Origin: UBA2396 sp038042175
GTDB lineage: Bacteria; Planctomycetota; Phycisphaerae; Phycisphaerales; UBA1924
DNA length: 64,000 nt
Direction of reading: 5' to 3'
Assembly (NCBI GenBank): GCA_964358855.1
Contig: CAYHQQ010000005.1
Span: 1 to 64,000 of the forward strand
Shown: positions 60,871 to 64,000 of the stretch, one piece after another
Layout: each line of letters opens with the position of its first letter
Position numbering within the stretch: the first letter of the stretch is position 1
Notes under the pieces: model-generated
The model's input: only the letters and a program-made list of their open reading frames with translations
Databases searched by the model: none
What the model was told of the DNA's origin: nothing
Program-made: the position numbers and the translations under genes

Positions 60871-61260
60871 ATGGCGAACAAACGCGCCTTCATCAGTTTC
60901 GACTACGACCACGATCTAGACCTACGCAACCTTCTCGCGGGGCAAGCCCAGCACAGCGACACCCCTTTTGACTTCACCGATGCCTCGGTTCAGGACCATC
61001 TCACGGGCGATTGGAAAGAGAAGGTTCGTCGGCGAATCCAAAACGCCGACTTGGTGATCGTCATTTGCGGGGAGTACACGCACACCGCCGCTGGCGTGGC
61101 CGCCGAGTTGACCATTGCCAAAGAGCTGGGAAAGCCCTACTTCCTGCTCTGGGGTCGGAATGGGAAGACCTGCACGAAACCGACCTCCGCCTCGTCTTCC
61201 GACAAGATCTACAAATGGACATGGGACGAACTCAAGAATCTCGTCGGCGGAGCACGCTGA
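60871..61260 (+). CDS. Small TIR protein, family C, copy 2
   Basis: A 129-residue ThsB-like TIR protein, same length as the C protein at 50877-51266 and clearly its closest relative here: MANKRAFISFDYDHDLDLRN, FDFTDASVQDHLTGDWKEKV, LVIVICGEYTHTAAGVAAEL, TIAKELGKPYFLLWG, TCTKPTSASSSDK. GGAG lies 6 bases before the ATG. A longer reading from 60823 has no support. It is convergent with the second caspase gene (26 bases between stops). Confidence 0.85.
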   Translation: MANKRAFISFDYDHDLDLRNLLAGQAQHSDTPFDFTDASVQDHLTGDWKEKVRRRIQNADLVIVICGEYTHTAAGVAAELTIAKELGKPYFLLWGRNGKTCTKPTSASSSDKIYKWTWDELKNLVGGAR

Positions 61261-61286
61261 CCGGCACCTGACGGCATGTCCCCCGC

Positions 61287-62261
61287 TCAGATTCGGCCCT
61301 TTGCTCGCAGCCGCCGGTAGTGTTCGCCGAACACCGTAAGCCTGCAAGATTTGGAGTACACCGCCGCGTCCCACATGTGCGGCGCATCGACGGGTACAAC
61401 GAGATTGACGCGGTTGTAGCGCTGCAACACCTTGAACTTTCGGACGTTCTCGGGGTGTCCCGCTGCCATCCCCGGATCTTTGCCCTTCGGGTTCTCCTCA
61501 AATGACGGGTCCAACTTGAACTCGAAGCCCGGCTTCGGAAACAGGTCCGCGATCTGTTGCAGTTCGCCGAGCGTGATAGGCGGCTGAACCTTCCGCAGTG
61601 AGACGAAGCTCTTGACGTTGGTCTTGAACACCGGGCGCTGCTCCCACGAGCCGAGCGACTGATCGATGTGGGCGTACACCCCGCCGGGCGTGACGTTGCC
61701 AACCAAGTCCGCCGCCGGGCCATTCATGGCATCGACAAAGAGCGTTGTGAAGACCCCGCCGCCATTCTCCTCGGTCGCGTACTGATCCGCCGTCGATGCC
61801 GTCAGAATCGTCAGGCCCTCGGTTAGTTCAGTTGTTTGCTTCGCCGTCGGCTTCGCGCCGGCAATACCGGAATGGCAGCTGTCGAGAACAATCACCTTGT
61901 TCTTCGCCTTAGAGCCGTTGGCGTAGGTCAGCACATCGCTCAGCGGCAGTCCGTCATCCCCGGACTTGCACTCGCAGGTGAGGAGATATCCGCCCGTGGT
62001 TTCGATATGGCCGTGCCCAGCGAAGTAGAGCAGGGCGATTTCGCTGTCGTCAGCGAAAAGGGCCTGGATCGAGTCCTTCAGTGTGGTCCGCGAGACAACG
62101 TCCGTCGGCCCGGTTCCCGTGAGCAACTTCACATCGAAGTTCACGGAGCCGTCGCTGTGCCGCTCCAAGACCGCTTTCATGGCGTGCGCATCGTCCACGC
62201 AGCCGTACAACGGGGAGCCGTGCTCATAGTGGTTGATGCCGACGACCAGTGCTTTTCTCAC
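61287..62261 (-). CDS. Second caspase-family (C14) protease
   Basis: A 324-residue protein. The GTG at 62261 has GGAGG 7 bases upstream; an ATG eight codons earlier is weaker. The caspase domain covers about 1-205: KALVVGINHYEHG, catalytic His 83 in LYFAGHGH and catalytic Cys 129 in VIVLDSCHSG. The C-terminal 110 residues include FKLDPSFEENPKGKDPGM and finish SCRLTVFGEHYRRLRAKGRI, matching in layout the tail of the caspase at 48183-49190 (IRLDPEYEPE ... ISKGRI). It lies convergent to TIR module 2. It would be the effector of that module if the type IV Thoeris logic applies. Confidence 0.88.
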   Translation of the reverse strand: MRKALVVGINHYEHGSPLYGCVDDAHAMKAVLERHSDGSVNFDVKLLTGTGPTDVVSRTTLKDSIQALFADDSEIALLYFAGHGHIETTGGYLLTCECKSGDDGLPLSDVLTYANGSKAKNKVIVLDSCHSGIAGAKPTAKQTTELTEGLTILTASTADQYATEENGGGVFTTLFVDAMNGPAADLVGNVTPGGVYAHIDQSLGSWEQRPVFKTNVKSFVSLRKVQPPITLGELQQIADLFPKPGFEFKLDPSFEENPKGKDPGMAAGHPENVRKFKVLQRYNRVNLVVPVDAPHMWDAAVYSKSCRLTVFGEHYRRLRAKGRI

Positions 62262-62432
62262 GGCGAAGCCTCCGGGATCGCGCATCGTACCAGCCCGGCC
62301 TACGGATGGACACGAACGCCCGGGCTTTAGGTGCCGTCCATGGCAGCGCCGCTTGTTTATCCAGAACCCGTCGCCGCGAACCGAGGAGGAAGACGCCCGG
62401 CCCGCTTCCGCGAGTCGGGCGCAATGGCGAAC

Positions 62433-62660
62433 CTACGGCCGCTGCTCGAAGAGCCACGAGTGCGCTCTGTCGAGCACCTTTGCAACGAGCGGGAGGTCAT
62501 CGCGGCCGAAGCTGGCGTTGGACCGCCAGCCCTCCTCGGCCTTGAAGAGCCGCTGCACGGTGACGTTGTGGAAGGTGCCGCGGGCGCTCTTGTTCGCCCA
62601 GATGCTCGCGCGAATACGGTCGATCCTGATCTCGTGAACGGGCTTGGTCTTCGCTGCCAT
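62433..62660 (-). CDS. Small conserved protein typical of mobile regions
   Basis: A 75-residue protein: ATG at 62660 with AAGGAG 8 bases upstream; longer readings to 62837 are low-complexity. Its sequence (HEIRIDRIRASIWANKSARG, then TFHNVTVQRLFKAEEGW, then SFGRDDLPLVAKVLDRAHSW) follows a pattern I associate with small proteins on planctomycete and plasmid-like islands; no function is known to me. It lies 171 bases upstream of the second caspase start on the same strand. Confidence 0.75.
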   Translation of the reverse strand: MAAKTKPVHEIRIDRIRASIWANKSARGTFHNVTVQRLFKAEEGWRSNASFGRDDLPLVAKVLDRAHSWLFEQRP

Positions 62661-63101
62661 GTGTGTTCTCCTTTCAGTGAGGGTGTGTCCGTTCCGTTCA
62701 CCCGGCTGACGGACGGCACCACCCGAGCGGAGAACCAGAGCCGGCGACCCGCGTCCCGCAGGGCCCGGGGCGCGGCCGGGCGTCAGGCAAGCGCTGTGAC
62801 AGAGCCGCTCTGGCGCACGCCTTGCCCCGGCAAGCAAAGGGAGCGGGCTGTCGGCGTCTTGGCGGCGGGACGTTGCCCGGGAGGGATCGGAGGTTCAGAG
62901 CGAGGGCCCGCTATGGCGACCGCCGACATTTTCCGACAAGCCCGAGAGGCTTTTCGGCGATGTCGATTCGGGCCGTGTTTTGGGCCCACTTCAGCAGGGC
63001 GGCCTAAGCCCCCTTGGCCTCGGTGTCGCGGCAGCCACGTCAGGCCACGGGCCGCCGGGACCGCTCGTACGACCGTCGGGCCGACCACGCTGGCAATAGA
63101 G
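62661..63101. other. Gap holding right direct repeat
   Basis: No gene. It contains the repeat at 62970-63007. Left end is the promoter side of the 75-residue gene; the rest shows nothing clear. Confidence 0.45.
62970..63007 (+). repeat. Direct repeat, right copy
   Basis: Matches 56703-56740 in 34 of 38 bases, same orientation; with the gapped left part the match is about 50 bases. The 6.2 kb between the copies holds the amidotransferase/TIR-PAS/diiron operon, TIR module 2, the second caspase and the 75-residue gene. Confidence 0.75.
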
Positions 63102-63338
63102 CTAGGGAGCGACCAGCTCGGCAAGCGTGGCCGCGACGCTCGCCATCGGCTCTTCCGCAGTGTCCAGGCCGGTTCGCGAAGCGAGCATGGGGCTGACTTC
63201 GCGGAGAGCTTCATATGTCGTGCCGTGCACGATGGGAACGAGCTGGTTGCGTGCTAGGAGTACTGAAAGCTCCTTGTCGGCGATGCTCGCTCCTCTAAGG
63301 CGGTCCAGCAGCGCTGGGGTCACCAGCACGATCCCGGG
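63102..63338 (-). pseudogene. C-terminal half of a TIR domain
   Basis: The frame reads GIVLVTPALLDRL, SIADKELSVLLARNQLVPIV, HGTTYEALREVSPMLASRTG, MASVAATLAELVAP. This is the second half of a TIR domain of the type found in large sensor proteins: the Glu of DKELS is at the catalytic site and the V(P/W)HG element follows. The first half and any other domain are missing; homology stops at about 63338. It belongs to a TIR type different from the A, B and C families. Confidence 0.7.
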
Positions 63339-63662
63339 GCAACAAGATTTGAACCGACTCGGCCTGCCCATCATCCAACGTCAAATTTGTACTTCGCGCA
63401 GACTCCCAACGGCAGTCAATGCGCGAGAAGACTGTCGATTCTGATGCCCACACATTCGCCAAACAGTTCAATTAGCGTCCGGCTCGCTCCACTTGTCGGA
63501 GTCCAAGTGGGATTGTGGAGGGGCAAGGCCGCCCAAGCTCTGGGGTGATGCGCCCCTTCACCCTGACGGGGCTTTGGACCGACGCCGTCGAAATTCCAAC
63601 CGATTTCAGAGCGACTCGACTCGCGTTTCCAACGCGCACGCCAAGAAGCAAAGGGTCAGCAC
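63339..63662. other. Intergenic region upstream of HTH gene
   Basis: No gene found. The minus strand near 63345-63365 has GGTTCAAATC, which looks like a T loop, but no complete tRNA folds. A toxin gene, which often precedes HigA-like antitoxins, is not seen here. Confidence 0.35.
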
Positions 63663-64000
63663 ATGGGTCGGGAAGTTGACTACGAACGCATGTCCGTCTT
63701 CGAGCAGGTCATGGCTGCGCTGCAGGAAGGGCTGGCGCACGCGCGCGGCAAACGAACACTCAAGACGACCGTGTTGTTCAAGCCCGCGCCCAAACTGTCC
63801 AAGACGCGCGTGATCAGCATTCGAAAGTTGACAGGGATGACACAATCCACCTTCGCGTCCTTTCTCAACGTGCCGACCAACACGCTCCAGAATTGGGAGC
63901 AAGGCACCCGAGTGCCCAAGTCCGCGGAAGCAAGGCTTCTGCAGGTCATTGAGATCGCGCCCGGGCAGATCATGGCGATCCTCAACGGGGAGCCGAATGC
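63663..64000 (+). CDS. XRE/HigA-like helix-turn-helix protein (partial, runs off the window)
   Basis: The ATG at 63663 starts MGREVDYERMSVFEQVMAAL and the frame stays open to the window edge (112 codons). The HTH is VISIRKLTGMTQSTFASFLN followed by VPTNTLQNWEQGTRVPKSAE and ARLLQVIEIAPGQIMAILNG, the usual XRE layout of HigA/MqsA-type antitoxins and similar autoregulators. The N-terminal 35 residues (LQEGLAHARGKRTLKTTVL) are typical for this family. No RelE/HigB toxin is visible upstream. The stop lies outside the window. Confidence 0.8.
   Translation, partial: MGREVDYERMSVFEQVMAALQEGLAHARGKRTLKTTVLFKPAPKLSKTRVISIRKLTGMTQSTFASFLNVPTNTLQNWEQGTRVPKSAEARLLQVIEIAPGQIMAILNGEPN

Noticed and set aside
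62331..63257. Plus-strand open frame of about 308 codons
   Set aside because: Low-complexity Ala/Gly/Arg composition, crosses the well-supported 75-residue minus-strand gene and the direct repeat.
63340..63375. Minus-strand GGTTCAAATC next to the TIR fragment, considered as an attachment site
   Set aside because: Only wobble-rich partial T stem; no duplicate of the sequence found in the window.
1..64000. CRISPR arrays and insertion sequences
   Set aside because: No regularly spaced short repeats and no transposase motif or terminal inverted repeats were found while reading; short or degenerate elements could have been missed.

Overview
The window looks like chromosomal DNA from a planctomycete, probably a Phycisphaerae-like lineage. 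The coding DNA is G+C rich by eye. Two proteins carry the paired Asp-rich 'DGxxDFFDYD' repeats (GC-type dockerin) typical of secreted planctomycete proteins. An ECF-like sigma factor sits beside a Ser/Thr kinase fused to a formylglycine-generating-enzyme domain, a common planctomycete pairing. This assignment is an inference from gene content; no rRNA or intact tRNA is present to confirm it.

Layout. (1) 1-9.4 kb, minus strand: a 2970-residue Sec-exported RHS/YD-repeat polymorphic toxin with a dockerin-like insert and an LHH-type HNH/Endo VII nuclease tip, overlapping its SUKH (SMI1/KNR4) immunity gene. (2) 9.6-16.9 kb, plus strand: a tight type II secretion/type IV pilus-like operon (secretin, GspE ATPase, GspC-, GspL- and GspM-like proteins, TPR lipoprotein). 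(3) 16.9-28.9 kb, minus strand: a five-gene anti-phage operon of Druantia character: DruA (DUF4338), two large unassigned proteins, a DruE-like DUF1998 helicase, and a RecB/Cas4-like PD-(D/E)XK nuclease. This block lies between two 138-bp imperfect copies of the 3' end of the TPR lipoprotein gene, which suggests insertion of an island into that gene. (4) 30-36 kb: an ArdC-like antirestriction protein, a membrane-TPR protein, a decayed second ArdC copy and a LamG-dockerin secreted protein. (5) 36.4-47.7 kb, plus strand: ECF sigma factor, kinase-FGE protein, several uncharacterised proteins, two lipoproteins, a metzincin-type protease and a DUF4062-like protein.

(6) 47.8-63.3 kb is the most remarkable part: a dense TIR/caspase defence island. 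It holds ten intact TIR or TIR-like genes (eight small ThsB/MTH538-like, one canonical TIR, one TIR-PAS-HTH), two TIR remnants, two caspase-family proteases that share a C-terminal extension, a SLOG-family protein, a HEPN-like protein and a membrane protein with a possible TIR-like tail. A TIR-caspase pair is the composition of the published type IV Thoeris system, in which a TIR enzyme makes a cyclic ADP-ribose isomer that activates a caspase-like protease. Here three different small TIR families (called A, B and C below) recur as one module: B divergent from A, with C behind A. The module appears intact at 50.9-52.2 kb, inverted at 59.9-61.3 kb next to the second caspase, and as a broken A|B pair at 53.9-54.4 kb. 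Between the modules lies a separate overlapping operon of an AurF-like diiron oxygenase, the TIR-PAS-HTH protein and a class I glutamine amidotransferase. About 50-bp direct repeats near 56.7 and 63.0 kb bracket that operon, the inverted module, the second caspase and a small conserved gene.

How the parts may work together (inference): the Druantia-like operon and the TIR/caspase island would be independent anti-phage systems, the latter using several TIR sensors feeding one or two protease effectors. ArdC-like genes, gene-end repeats, TIR fragments and a tRNA-like 3' half show repeated acquisition and loss. A partial XRE/HigA-like regulator runs off the right edge.
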